Shown here: in pieces, positions 9,085-16,402 of the stretch
How positions within the stretch are numbered: position 1 is the stretch's first letter
Layout of the letters: the number at the start of each line of letters is the position of its first letter
Source of the DNA: Catenovulum agarivorans YM01
GTDB lineage: Bacteria > Pseudomonadota > Gammaproteobacteria > Enterobacterales > Alteromonadaceae
Assembly: GCF_000281085.1 (NCBI RefSeq)
Contig: NZ_JH767524.1
Coordinates: forward strand, 66,863 to 130,862
Direction: 5' to 3'
Length of the DNA stretch: 64,000 bases
Made by a program: the position numbers and the translations under genes
The notes under the pieces: generated by a model
Told to the model about the DNA's origin: nothing
The model's database searches: none
What the model saw: the letters and a program-made list of their open reading frames with translations, nothing else

Positions 9085-9705
9085 TTATTTATTCATACAC
9101 TGAACTAAATAGTGCCCTGCCTGTGCTCGTTCAACAATAACCACCTGACTACCAGTTGTGATTTCGCCTTGCTCAGGTGCCACCATTAAAAAATGCTTCT
9201 GCTGGAACGAGTCGATAACTTCGGCTTCGGCCGGAAAGTTTGGTTTGGCTGTGCCACGAATAACAGTTGCAGGCATACCGATAAAAGTCATGGTGCTGAC
9301 CGCACTGGTTTCGTTTTTTGGTAGCAGTTGCACCAACTTTCTGCCAAAAAATCTCAAGCCAAATAAAGTGGCGACACTAGATGCCAGCAACACAATAATA
9401 CTTGGTAATGGTAAAAATGCATTTAGGGTTAAGCCAGCTACTGCAAAAACACTCAATAATAAAGTTAACCAAATAAGAAAAGGTAAACGCCCCAAGTTTA
9501 GCCAGCTCATTAAACCCGCTAAAGTGCCGAGAGAGCCAGCGTCAATATCTGCATCTAAGTCTACATCGGGTAGTGCATCGTCTATTAACGACAATAAACC
9601 TACACCAATTAGCTGGGCAACACCTTCAAATAATGCAAGGGCAAATAAGATAGCTAACGCGCTGGTGTAAATTACATTTGCGTCGCTTAAGAGAAATTCG
9701 ATCAT
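9085..9705 (-). CDS. YqiJ-like OB-fold membrane protein (DUF1449/NfeD-related)
   Basis: A 206-residue membrane protein. It has a hydrophobic N-terminus (YTSALAILFALALFEGVAQ), a short acidic linker (DDALPDVDLDADIDAG), two more membrane helices at about 75-125, and a C-terminal OB-like domain (MPATVIRGTAKPNFPAEA to QVVIVERAQAGHYLV). This arrangement fits YqiJ, the usual flotillin partner, whose OB domain resembles that of NfeD. AAGGAA precedes the ATG. A 266-base gap with a palindromic repeat separates it from flotillin; co-transcription is likely but attenuated expression downstream is possible. The function in membrane organisation is inferred from the family. Confidence 0.85.
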   Translation of the reverse strand: MIEFLLSDANVIYTSALAILFALALFEGVAQLIGVGLLSLIDDALPDVDLDADIDAGSLGTLAGLMSWLNLGRLPFLIWLTLLLSVFAVAGLTLNAFLPLPSIIVLLASSVATLFGLRFFGRKLVQLLPKNETSAVSTMTFIGMPATVIRGTAKPNFPAEAEVIDSFQQKHFLMVAPEQGEITTGSQVVIVERAQAGHYLVQCMNK

Positions 9706-10162
9706 GCCAAGTTCCTTTTACAAATTGCCTAACTGGAGAATGACATATTATGTCTGATTTAGGCAAGTCCTTTTTACGGTTTTGTTAAAAAATTATCGAG
9801 ATATTAACACCACGCTTCTGATGCATTCAATTACGCATTGATGGGAAGCATCATACTAAAGCGCTGGAAGAGTGTGCAATATGCAAAAGCATTAAAGCAT
9901 AACTTTCGCAAAACCGCTGTAAATACATCCTTGTACGCTTCGCTTTTTCATCCCTGAAAAAGAAATTTTGCTCTAAGTTATCGCTCTAATACTTTTTGAA
10001 TAGTGGTGCTGCGACAATTACTAACCCAATCTGATCTCAAACAGCGTAACGGAAGTTCGATATGAGTTTGTTTGAATGCTAATTTTATAAAATTATGCTT
10101 CGAATAAGCTCATTTGTGCACAAACTTAAAACACTATAAACCAACGCTTTAAGCACCTAAAA
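9706..10162. other. Intergenic region of 457 bases holding repeat copy 2
   Basis: No credible ORF is present. It contains the nested-palindrome element at 9885-9996. Weak flanking inverted sequences (around 9791-9813 and 10003-10020, both ending in CACCAC when read inward) suggest a larger composite repeat. The left part must include the YqiJ-like promoter. The right part (10021-10162) shows nothing recognisable. Confidence 0.6.
9885..9996. repeat. Nested-palindrome intergenic repeat, copy 2
   Basis: A 112-bp element with imperfect arms of about 30 bases (9885-9913 and 9966-9996; the reverse complement of the right arm begins AAAAGTATTAGAGC against AAAAGCATTAAAGC on the left). Inside are two hairpins: TAC/GTA closing an ATCCTT loop (9924-9935) and a perfect 7-bp stem CTTTTTC/GAAAAAG closing an ATCCCT loop (9943-9962). 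Length, hairpin order, loop sequences and the CAAAA..CGCT / TTTTG borders match copy 1, while stem sequences differ. Confidence 0.7.
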
Positions 10163-11020
10163 CTAATCAAACACCACAGTTTTATTGCCATTAATAATAA
10201 CGCGATCTTCAATGTGACTGCGTAGGCCACGAGCAAGTGCAGACTTCTCACACTCTTTACCTTTACGCACCATATCTTCAACCGAATCTCTGTGACTTAT
10301 GCGTACAATTTCTTGGTCGATAATTGGCCCAGCGTCTAAATCACCTGTCACATAATGGCAAGTTGCACCAATTAACTTAACGCCACGCTCGTGCGCTTGA
10401 TGATACGGTTTAGCACCTGCAAATGAAGGTAAAAAGCTGTGGTGAATATTAATCACCTGCCCTGCCAATTCTTTACACAACTCATCAGGGAAAATTTGCA
10501 TAAAACGAGCGAGCACTACAGTGTCAGCCTTGTATTGCAAAATAAGCTCGCGCACTTGATCAAACGCTGCTTGTTTTTCACCTTTGTTGAAAGGTACATA
10601 ATGATATGGAATACCATGCCACTGCGCCATTTGGCGTAAATGTTCGTGGTTAGCAATAACTGCGACTATGTTGCAATCTAACTCACCACTGTGCCATCTA
10701 TGTAATAAATCCGCTAAACAGTGTGACTCTCGGCTCGCCATTAATACGACGTTTTGTTTAACGCTCGAATCAACAATTTTCCAGTTCATCGAAAACTGCT
10801 CAGCTAACTGGGCAAATTCTTGTTTAAATTCATCTAAACCAAGTTCTATTGACTGCGCTTCAATTTCGTTGCGCATAAAAAACCATTTAGCTTGTTTGTC
10901 GCAATGATGATTTGCTTCAACAATCGACGCTTTGTGCTCAGCTAAAAAACGTGAAACGGCGGCCACTATGCCGACTTTATCAGGGCAATCTATCACTAAA
11001 CGGTAACTTTTCATTGTCAT
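10163..11020 (-). CDS. purU: Formyltetrahydrofolate deformylase
   Basis: It hydrolyses 10-formyl-THF to formate and THF, balancing one-carbon pools and supplying formate for PurT. The 285 residues comprise an N-terminal ACT domain (about 5-85, CPDKVGIVAAVSRFLAEH) and a formyltransferase-fold domain with the catalytic pattern NIHHSFLPSF and the Asp in HYVTGDLDAGPII. GGA precedes the ATG at 11020 by a normal spacing. It is monocistronic, and its upstream region contains the MITE-like element at 11083-11348. Identification is secure. Confidence 0.95.
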   Translation of the reverse strand: MTMKSYRLVIDCPDKVGIVAAVSRFLAEHKASIVEANHHCDKQAKWFFMRNEIEAQSIELGLDEFKQEFAQLAEQFSMNWKIVDSSVKQNVVLMASRESHCLADLLHRWHSGELDCNIVAVIANHEHLRQMAQWHGIPYHYVPFNKGEKQAAFDQVRELILQYKADTVVLARFMQIFPDELCKELAGQVINIHHSFLPSFAGAKPYHQAHERGVKLIGATCHYVTGDLDAGPIIDQEIVRISHRDSVEDMVRKGKECEKSALARGLRSHIEDRVIINGNKTVVFD

Positions 11021-11082
11021 GCTATTTCCAAAATAAGACTGTGATTATTTGGCAAGTTTATTCGCCATTTGAACACTAGCAG

Positions 11083-11348
11083 TATACCCAAGCTACTTGA
11101 AGATGCATGTTTCAGAGCTATCACAGCGTTTTTAGTACAAGACATGTTAATGAAGGAATGTAGGTACCTTTCGAATTAACATAACGCAGTAATAGAAACG
11201 CTGTGAAGCTCCCGAAGGGCAAAGCTAAAAAGCATTTATACTGCGTTATTGATTTTGAAAAGGGATAACCATTATCTTCAATCAATACCTTGTCTAAATG
11301 CTTTTTATCACTTGCTGAAATCTCGCATTTTCAAATAGCTTGGGTATA
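11083..11348. mobile_element. MITE-like element with 24-bp terminal inverted repeats
   Basis: The ends are 24-bp inverted repeats matching at 22 positions (11083-11106 starting TATACCCAAGCTAC; 11325-11348 ending AGCTTGGGTATA). Inside are two separate cruciform-capable pairs: 11122-11131 with 11196-11205 (10 bp), enclosing 11144-11151 with 11175-11182; and 11227-11238 with 11295-11306 (12 bp perfect). There is no coding capacity. Size, TIRs and a TA-rich border fit a non-autonomous element mobilised in trans, but no clear target duplication is visible and no transposase is in the window. Confidence 0.65.
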
Positions 11349-11352
11349 TAAT
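11347..11352 (+). promoter_or_regulatory. Putative -10 box of ppa at the edge of the MITE-like element
   Basis: A perfect TATAAT overlaps the last two bases of the right terminal repeat and lies 42 bases upstream of the ppa ATG. No good -35 hexamer is visible 16-18 bases upstream, so the assignment is tentative. Confidence 0.35.
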
Positions 11353-11393
11353 AGCGGCAAATTTAACAAATCAAACTAATTTAAGGAATAGAT

Positions 11394-11924
11394 ATGAGCT
11401 TATCTGACGTACCAGCAGGTAAAAATTTACCAGATGAAATTAACGTTGTGATTGAAATTCCAGCAAATGCTGATCCAATCAAATACGAAGTAGACAAAGA
11501 TACAGGCACAGTATGGGTTGACCGTTTTATGGCGACTCCTATGTTCTACCCTTGTAACTATGGTTTCGTAAACAACACTTTGTCTTTAGATGGTGACCCT
11601 GTTGACGTATTAGTACCAACTCCATATCCATTAGTACCTGGTGCAGTTATTAAATGTCGTCCAGTTGGCGTATTAAAAATGACTGACGAGTCAGGTGAAG
11701 ACGCTAAAGTTGTTGCTGTACCTGTAAGCAAGTTAACTAAAATTTACGACCACGTACAGGACGTAAATGACTTAGACGAGTTATTAAAAGCTCAAATCAC
11801 TCACTTCTTCGAGCGCTATAAAGAGCTTGAAAAAGGCAAGTGGGTTAAAGTTGACGGTTGGGAAGATGCAGCCTCAGCTAAAGCTGAAATCGTTTCTTCT
11901 TTCGAGCGAGCTCAAGCTAAATAA
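11394..11924 (+). CDS. ppa: Inorganic pyrophosphatase (family I)
   Basis: This cytoplasmic Mg-dependent enzyme hydrolyses pyrophosphate to phosphate and so drives biosynthetic reactions. It has 176 residues, the same as E. coli Ppa. The signature D-G-D-P-V-D-V-L-V is intact, as are YPCNYGFV and the [17 protein letters not shown]-terminal segment. AAGGA lies 7-8 bases before the ATG. It is followed by a strong hairpin and then the outer-membrane protein gene on the same strand. Confidence is very high. Confidence 0.98.
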   Translation: MSLSDVPAGKNLPDEINVVIEIPANADPIKYEVDKDTGTVWVDRFMATPMFYPCNYGFVNNTLSLDGDPVDVLVPTPYPLVPGAVIKCRPVGVLKMTDESGEDAKVVAVPVSKLTKIYDHVQDVNDLDELLKAQITHFFERYKELEKGKWVKVDGWEDAASAKAEIVSSFERAQAK

Positions 11925-11932
11925 TCAAAATA

Positions 11933-11952
11933 GGCGGAGAGCTCTCTCCGCC
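11933..11952. terminator. Perfect 8-bp GC-rich hairpin after ppa
   Basis: GGCGGAGA pairs with TCTCCGCC around a GCTC loop, eight bases after the ppa stop. No T-tract follows on the plus strand, so it may act as an RNA-stabilising 3' hairpin or a partial terminator before the next gene. Confidence 0.5.
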
Positions 11953-11977
11953 AAAAATAACCAACAAGGACGAAAAA

Positions 11978-12643
11978 TTGAAGACAGTTTCAAAAATATC
12001 TCTAGCAATTGCATTATCCCTTACTTCAACCTCCATATTTGCCAACCAAAGTAAAACTTACGACAAAACCGGTTGGTATGTTGGTGTACTAGCTGGGCAA
12101 GTCAAAAACCACAGTGCTGATGGATTAGGTCAAGCAGGCCTATATGGTGGTTACCATTTCACAGAATGGTTTGGCTTGGAGCAACAATATTGGCGATCTG
12201 AAGAAATCGGCAATACAGACATGGCGTTTAGTTCATTAGACATTGCGCCTAAGTTTTCTCTCCAGTTATCAAGCTTTGTAAGTTTATACGTAAAAGCAGG
12301 TGTTTCATTTACCATGTTGGACGATGGTGACTACGACTATGATGACGATGATGATGATGACGACCATGACTGGGATTGGTGGGACATTAGTAACCAGGAC
12401 AGTTCAACTTTGGCTCGACCAGCAGCTTCATCTCGTACATCACAATACTTGAATAGTTACGACGAGTGGTCTGGTTTTACCTGGAACTATGGTTTCGGTG
12501 TGCAAGTATATACACCTGCAGGAATTAATATTGCACTAGCATACGAACAATACGAAGGGGAAATATCTGGCGAGTATTCGTATTCGCCAGACCTCAACAT
12601 TGATATGCAAAGTGTAAGTGTACGCGTGCATTATCAGTTTTAA
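11978..12643 (+). CDS. Outer-membrane beta-barrel protein with Asp-rich loop (TTG start)
   Basis: A 221-residue exported protein. The signal peptide ends near IFA-N (residue 22-23). OmpA-like barrel strands follow: GWYVGVLAG, GLYGGYHFTEWFGLEQQYW, LYVKAGVSF, NIALAYEQYEG and a terminal SVSVRVHYQF ending in Phe, as outer-membrane barrels do. Residues 115-136 are almost all Asp, with Trp and Tyr interspersed and eight consecutive Asp at 122-129; this should be an external loop and might bind cations. The TTG start is supported by AAGGA (11966-11970) seven bases upstream. No specific function is recognised. Confidence 0.8.
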   Translation: MKTVSKISLAIALSLTSTSIFANQSKTYDKTGWYVGVLAGQVKNHSADGLGQAGLYGGYHFTEWFGLEQQYWRSEEIGNTDMAFSSLDIAPKFSLQLSSFVSLYVKAGVSFTMLDDGDYDYDDDDDDDDHDWDWWDISNQDSSTLARPAASSRTSQYLNSYDEWSGFTWNYGFGVQVYTPAGINIALAYEQYEGEISGEYSYSPDLNIDMQSVSVRVHYQF

Positions 12644-12660
12644 CTGTTGTTTTGCATATA

Positions 12661-12690
12661 AGTAGTAGCCTATCAATTAGGCTACTACTT
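12661..12690. terminator. Bidirectional terminator between convergent genes
   Basis: A perfect 12-bp stem (12661-12672 with 12678-12689) around a TCAAT loop lies between the outer-membrane protein gene and the small lipoprotein gene that converge on it. The loop and T/A-flanked arms fit intrinsic termination in both directions. Confidence 0.75.
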
Positions 12691-12696
12691 TCGTAA

Positions 12697-13035
12697 CTAA
12701 ACTCGCACGCTACACTTGAATATCTTCACACCAGCCTCTTTGCTAACTTTCGATTCAGTCTTCTTGATATCAATTTTATCTCTATTAAGCGCTTTTTTTG
12801 CTAAAGCAACAGCACCATCTATACATTTAGCATTCGACTCGTGATGCGTTTCGGTCGAAATAGCTTTGTACGAATATTTATATATCTGAGCTTTTTTATC
12901 CGAATCACTTTTTACCGCGTCATACAAATCTTTACCAGCTTTAACCGAATCAGATACTAAGTTTTCCGGAGCTTTGACCGTGATACACCCTGTTATGGAA
13001 AAAATACATCCAATTAGAAAAACATTTAATTTCAT
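12697..13035 (-). CDS. Small predicted lipoprotein of unknown function
   Basis: 112 residues with a lipoprotein signal: a hydrophobic stretch and lipobox I-T-G-C (Cys17). The mature part is helical, Lys/Asp/Ser-rich and has two further cysteines (NAKCID and IFKCSV) that could form a disulphide. AAGGA precedes the ATG by five bases. No family is recognised. It is a single gene between two convergent or divergent neighbours, and codon use looks like that of its surroundings. Confidence 0.7.
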   Translation of the reverse strand: MKLNVFLIGCIFSITGCITVKAPENLVSDSVKAGKDLYDAVKSDSDKKAQIYKYSYKAISTETHHESNAKCIDGAVALAKKALNRDKIDIKKTESKVSKEAGVKIFKCSVRV

Positions 13036-13203
13036 TTTTATCCTTGTTGTTGGTTAACTAAACTCGCTCTAGAATACTCTATAGCATCATGTTTACGCCG
13101 AATAATGCACGACTTCATTACAAATTCATACTCGTTTTTATTCAAAAAATTACATTCATGGCCGATACTTAACTTATCAACCAACAAATTTTATTACTGG
13201 CTC

Positions 13204-14049
13204 ATGTTCAAGATAACTAAAATTCTAATTTTAATCTGCAGTTTATCTATTGTGTTCAACGCAAAAGTGGCAGCCGACGAAGCGGCTGAAGCTTCGCGCG
13301 CTATTGCTTGGATGCAAACATCAGCTGAGTATCAAGCTATTTTGTCACAAACCTTCAAAACTGCAGCGAATCAACTACAAGAGGCTGTGTTTGATGAAAG
13401 CTGGACAGCAGCGATTGAACAGTTTGGTCAAAAGGGCTTAAACCAACTGCCAAATGCAATTATCTTAGACTTAGACGAAACCTTGGTAAATACTTTGTCG
13501 TACCGCGCATCTTTGGTACTAAACAACAATGAGCACGAGGAGAAACGCTTTCAAAATTGGATGAATGTTGAGCGTGCACCGATAATCCCGCATGTGATGA
13601 AACTTATTGAAAAAGCCGCCAGTTTAGGTGTAACAGTTTTATTAATTTCAGACCGCGTCTGTAAGCCGACCCCTAGAGATCCCTGTCCAGTTAAAACCCA
13701 AACGTTACGTATGCTTAAACGCATCTCCATTGCCTTTCCAAAAGACCAAATGTTTTTCCGTGGCGAGTATTCCGACTGGAACAAAGACCAAACAAGTCGC
13801 CGTGAGTTTATTGCTAAACGTTATCGTATATTAATGATAGTTGGTGACGATATAAATCAAATGATCCCACAAGTTGCTACTTTACCTATGACTGCTCGAC
13901 AAAAATTAACCGCCCAATATGACGAGATGTGGGGTAGCCGCTGGTTCATTGTACCAAACCCTGTATATGGTAGCTGGTTGGATGTTTTGCCAAACGACAT
14001 TAAAAAGTCACTAAATCCTAAAACCCATACCCCTACAGGTATTAGATAA
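13204..14049 (+). CDS. HAD-superfamily acid phosphatase (IIIB, e(P4)-like), periplasmic
   Basis: A predicted exported phosphomonoesterase. The nucleophile motif is ILDLDETLVNT (DxDxT type), followed by VTVLLISDRVC (motif II region, where a serine or threonine is expected), a basic stretch with Lys/Arg, and MIVGDDINQM as the acidic motif IV. This matches the HAD IIIB acid phosphatases such as lipoprotein e(P4), but the signal looks like a type I signal peptide without lipobox. The frame is open from 13105, yet the ATG at 13204 begins a normal signal peptide (MFKITKILILICSLSIVFNA), so I prefer it; neither start has a clear ribosome site. Length from there is 281 residues. Confidence 0.82.
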   Translation: MFKITKILILICSLSIVFNAKVAADEAAEASRAIAWMQTSAEYQAILSQTFKTAANQLQEAVFDESWTAAIEQFGQKGLNQLPNAIILDLDETLVNTLSYRASLVLNNNEHEEKRFQNWMNVERAPIIPHVMKLIEKAASLGVTVLLISDRVCKPTPRDPCPVKTQTLRMLKRISIAFPKDQMFFRGEYSDWNKDQTSRREFIAKRYRILMIVGDDINQMIPQVATLPMTARQKLTAQYDEMWGSRWFIVPNPVYGSWLDVLPNDIKKSLNPKTHTPTGIR

Positions 14050-14066
14050 AATTTGCCTTGTAAATC

Positions 14067-14105
14067 AGCTTAGTTAGAATAAGCTTAACTAAGCTTTTCT
14101 TTTAT
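14067..14105 (+). terminator. Intrinsic terminator after the acid phosphatase gene
   Basis: A 10-bp stem AGCTTAGTTA (14067-14076) pairs with its complement ending at 14094 around an eight-base loop, followed by TTTCTTTT. It lies just upstream of the copper-chaperone gene. Confidence 0.75.
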
Positions 14106-14118
14106 CGGCAAATTTTAA

Positions 14119-14586
14119 ATGGTTAAATTTTTCTCTGCACTACTGTTAGTTGGCTGTGTTTCCAATGCTTTTGCTCAGTTAACTTTTACTGATGCCACTA
14201 TACGTTTATTGCCTCCGGGACAAAAACAAACAGCAGGCTACCTGACCATCCATAACAGTTCGAACACCTCAACCTCATTAACTCTGGCTAACAGCAACAT
14301 TAGTGAAACAGTTGAGTTTCACACAACAATGATGCATGGTGAGATGATGCATATGATGCAAGTCACAGAATTAACCATTCCAGCGCAAGGAAAACTTGAA
14401 TTACAACCAGGTGGTTATCATCTAATGTTAATCAATTTAGCTGATAATTGGTTTAACCAAACAGAAATTTGGTTGGAGTTTGTTGATACAAATAACAACA
14501 AACACAAAATACCTGCGCGTTTAAGTAAAATGGATGGTGCGGATCACAACCACATGCAACATGATCAGCATAAGCACCACCACTAA
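14119..14586 (+). CDS. PCu(A)C-type periplasmic copper chaperone
   Basis: A 155-residue exported cupredoxin-like protein that binds Cu(I) and usually delivers it to cytochrome oxidase. A signal peptide (to AFA, about residue 18) precedes the DUF461/PCu(A)C domain. The Met/His copper motif is visible as EFHTTMMHGEMMHMM followed by GGYHLML. The C-terminus is a second likely metal tail: NHMQHDQHKHHH. L-V-G-C at residues 9-12 resembles a lipobox but lies very early, so type I cleavage is preferred. No good ribosome site precedes the ATG. The next gene starts nine bases later, in a probable operon. Confidence 0.88.
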   Translation: MVKFFSALLLVGCVSNAFAQLTFTDATIRLLPPGQKQTAGYLTIHNSSNTSTSLTLANSNISETVEFHTTMMHGEMMHMMQVTELTIPAQGKLELQPGGYHLMLINLADNWFNQTEIWLEFVDTNNNKHKIPARLSKMDGADHNHMQHDQHKHHH

Positions 14587-14595
14587 GGAGTTAAT

Positions 14596-15567
14596 ATGCA
14601 ACGTAATATGATTAATTGGATCTTAGGTGCATTTGCCGCAATTGGATTATTGTTCTGGGTAATCAGTGTCTGGTGGAGCCAAGAGCCGGATGCAATGAGT
14701 ATTCAGCAATTATCCCAACCACATGTTAAAACTACCGGTTATCCAACTTCCACTGCGCTGATAGAGGTTGCCAGTACCTTATTAAATAAACCAGGTGGTT
14801 TTACTGCAAACGATGTGCTGCCTCCATCATTATTTTTCGACAACATGCCCGCATGGGAATTTGGCGTATTAGAGCAAGTACGTGATTTAGCCTTGGCAAT
14901 GCGCAAAGATTTTAGCCGCTCACAATCACAATCGCAGGAAGATATTGATTTAAAAGTTGCTCAACCACAATTTAATATCGACCATAATAAATGGGCTTGG
15001 CCGAGTGCGGAAGGTGAATATGAAAGTGCTATTGCAGCGGTCGCGCGTTATCGAGCCCGTTTAATTGACGACAACCAAGCAGATGCCCAGTTTTATTCAC
15101 GAGCTGATAATTTACGCGACTGGCTAAAAGAAGTTGAAAAGCGTTTAGGTTCAACGTCACAAAAACTCAGTGCTAGTGTTGGGCAAAAACGCTACAACAC
15201 CAACTTAGCAGGTGATGCTTCAGCAAGTCAGTCAACCAATGCGCCAATGCAAGAAAATGTCAAAACCAATTGGTGGAAAATTGACGATGTATTTTATGAA
15301 GCCCGTGGGACATGCTGGGCATTACTACACTTTTTAAAAGCAGTCGAAATTGATTTTGCCGATGTGCTCGAAAAGAAAAACGCTACAGTCAGTTTACGCC
15401 AAATTATCCGAGAGCTCGAAGCGACTCAACAAACGGTTTGGAGTCCGATGATTTTAAACGGTGATGGTTTTGGTTTTTTAGCCAACCATAGTTTAGTCAT
15501 GGCTAACTATGTTTCGCGTGCAAACGCCGCTGTGATTGATTTACGCGAATTAATCGCACAAGGGTAA
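14596..15567 (+). CDS. DUF2333 family inner-membrane-anchored protein
   Basis: 323 residues with one N-terminal membrane helix (about 8-26, WILGAFAAIGLLFWVISVWW) and a periplasmic domain. The sequence matches the DUF2333 family as I know it: GYPTSTALIEVASTLLNKPGG, DNMPAWEFGVLEQVRDLA, RKDFSRSQSQS and the C-terminal VSLRQIIRELEATQQTVW. The family has no assigned function. AGGAG lies nine bases before the ATG. It follows the copper chaperone closely, but a functional link to copper is not established. Confidence 0.88.
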   Translation: MQRNMINWILGAFAAIGLLFWVISVWWSQEPDAMSIQQLSQPHVKTTGYPTSTALIEVASTLLNKPGGFTANDVLPPSLFFDNMPAWEFGVLEQVRDLALAMRKDFSRSQSQSQEDIDLKVAQPQFNIDHNKWAWPSAEGEYESAIAAVARYRARLIDDNQADAQFYSRADNLRDWLKEVEKRLGSTSQKLSASVGQKRYNTNLAGDASASQSTNAPMQENVKTNWWKIDDVFYEARGTCWALLHFLKAVEIDFADVLEKKNATVSLRQIIRELEATQQTVWSPMILNGDGFGFLANHSLVMANYVSRANAAVIDLRELIAQG

Positions 15568-15580
15568 TTTATTATTGTCT

Positions 15581-15618
15581 AAGCCCAGTTATTAGCAACT
15601 AATGACTGGGCTTTATTT
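15581..15618 (+). terminator. Intrinsic terminator after the DUF2333 gene
   Basis: AAGCCCAGT (15581-15589) pairs with ACTGGGCTT (15605-15613), extended by a partial TATTA/TAAT pair, and is followed by TATTT. It sits between two convergent genes and may also serve the HAD gene on the minus strand. Confidence 0.75.
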
Positions 15619-15634
15619 GCCTGCCCTAATTTAT

Positions 15635-16246
15635 TTAATCTAAAAAATAATCATTCGTAATGCTCAGAACGTCTAATACGTCTACAACATCCATACCTGC
15701 GTCTCGTGCTGCTTGCATGCCTGTTTGAGCGTCTTCAAACACAATGCAATCTTGGGCCTTTACCCCCATTAATTCTGCGCAACGTAAAAAGGTGTCTGGC
15801 GCAGGTTTTGGGTTGGTAACTTGATCTGCACCGACAACAAAGTCTAATAATTCATATAAACCACAAGCTTTTAGAATCATTTCCGCTTCTTCGGTATAAG
15901 CACCTGTACCAACGGCCATAGGGCGTTTACCTTTATTGGCAATGGCCAACTCTGCAAGCTTGGTCGGTTTAACATAGTCCAACATAGTTTTACGTACTAT
16001 GTCTTCTTTAAAATCATTCATTTCTGCACTAGTGGCCGAAACTTCCACATTAAAATGTTTAACTAAAATTTCGACTGTTTCTTTGGTCGGAACACCTGCT
16101 AATGAACGCATTAACTGAGGATCTATTGGAATGCCATATTTGTTTAACGTTTCAACCCAGGCGTTTTGGTGCAACTGGCCACTATCGACTAGTGTGCCAT
16201 CCATATCAAAAATAATTGCTTGGTAATTATCGTAAGTATTGGTCAT
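15635..16246 (-). CDS. HAD phosphatase, beta-phosphoglucomutase/YqaB type
   Basis: A 203-residue cytoplasmic sugar-phosphate phosphatase or mutase. The motifs are AIIFDMDGTLVDSG (nucleophile Asp plus acid Asp), AVGTG (motif II position), the lysine of TNPKPAPDTFL and FEDAQTGMQAARDAGM (motif IV). A small alpha-helical cap lies between residues 15 and 85. The arrangement is closest to fructose-1-phosphatase YqaB; the exact substrate is not deducible. It converges with the DUF2333 gene and diverges from the HDOD gene. Confidence 0.9.
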   Translation of the reverse strand: MTNTYDNYQAIIFDMDGTLVDSGQLHQNAWVETLNKYGIPIDPQLMRSLAGVPTKETVEILVKHFNVEVSATSAEMNDFKEDIVRKTMLDYVKPTKLAELAIANKGKRPMAVGTGAYTEEAEMILKACGLYELLDFVVGADQVTNPKPAPDTFLRCAELMGVKAQDCIVFEDAQTGMQAARDAGMDVVDVLDVLSITNDYFLD

Positions 16247-16402
16247 GTTATTTGCGCGTTGTCATAAATATATAAAAATTAGTCATATTATACCTTTATA
16301 CCGCAAGTGGATGACATAAAAATATAGTAATTGGATCTTTGTAAAATTAACCAATTGCAGCCATGCTTAAACTCAAAGTTTTAACTTTAGCAGGAGCACA
16401 CT

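Larger units (their letters stand above)
11021..11393. other. Divergent intergenic region between purU and ppa (373 bases)
   Basis: Most of this space is the 266-bp inverted-repeat element at 11083-11348. The remaining 62 bases next to purU and 45 bases next to ppa must hold the promoters. No ORF of note is present. Confidence 0.7.

Noticed and set aside
8946-11348. CRISPR array or integron attC sites
   Set aside because: Only two dissimilar-stem copies about 940 bases apart with genes between; no regular spacers, cas genes, integrase or cassette structure.
11827-12054. 75-residue ORF bridging ppa and the outer-membrane protein gene
   Set aside because: It is an out-of-frame shadow; the real downstream gene begins with TTG at 11978 behind AAGGA.
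13105-13203. N-terminal extension of the acid phosphatase
   Set aside because: It would place 33 non-signal residues before a normal signal peptide; the ATG at 13204 is more natural.
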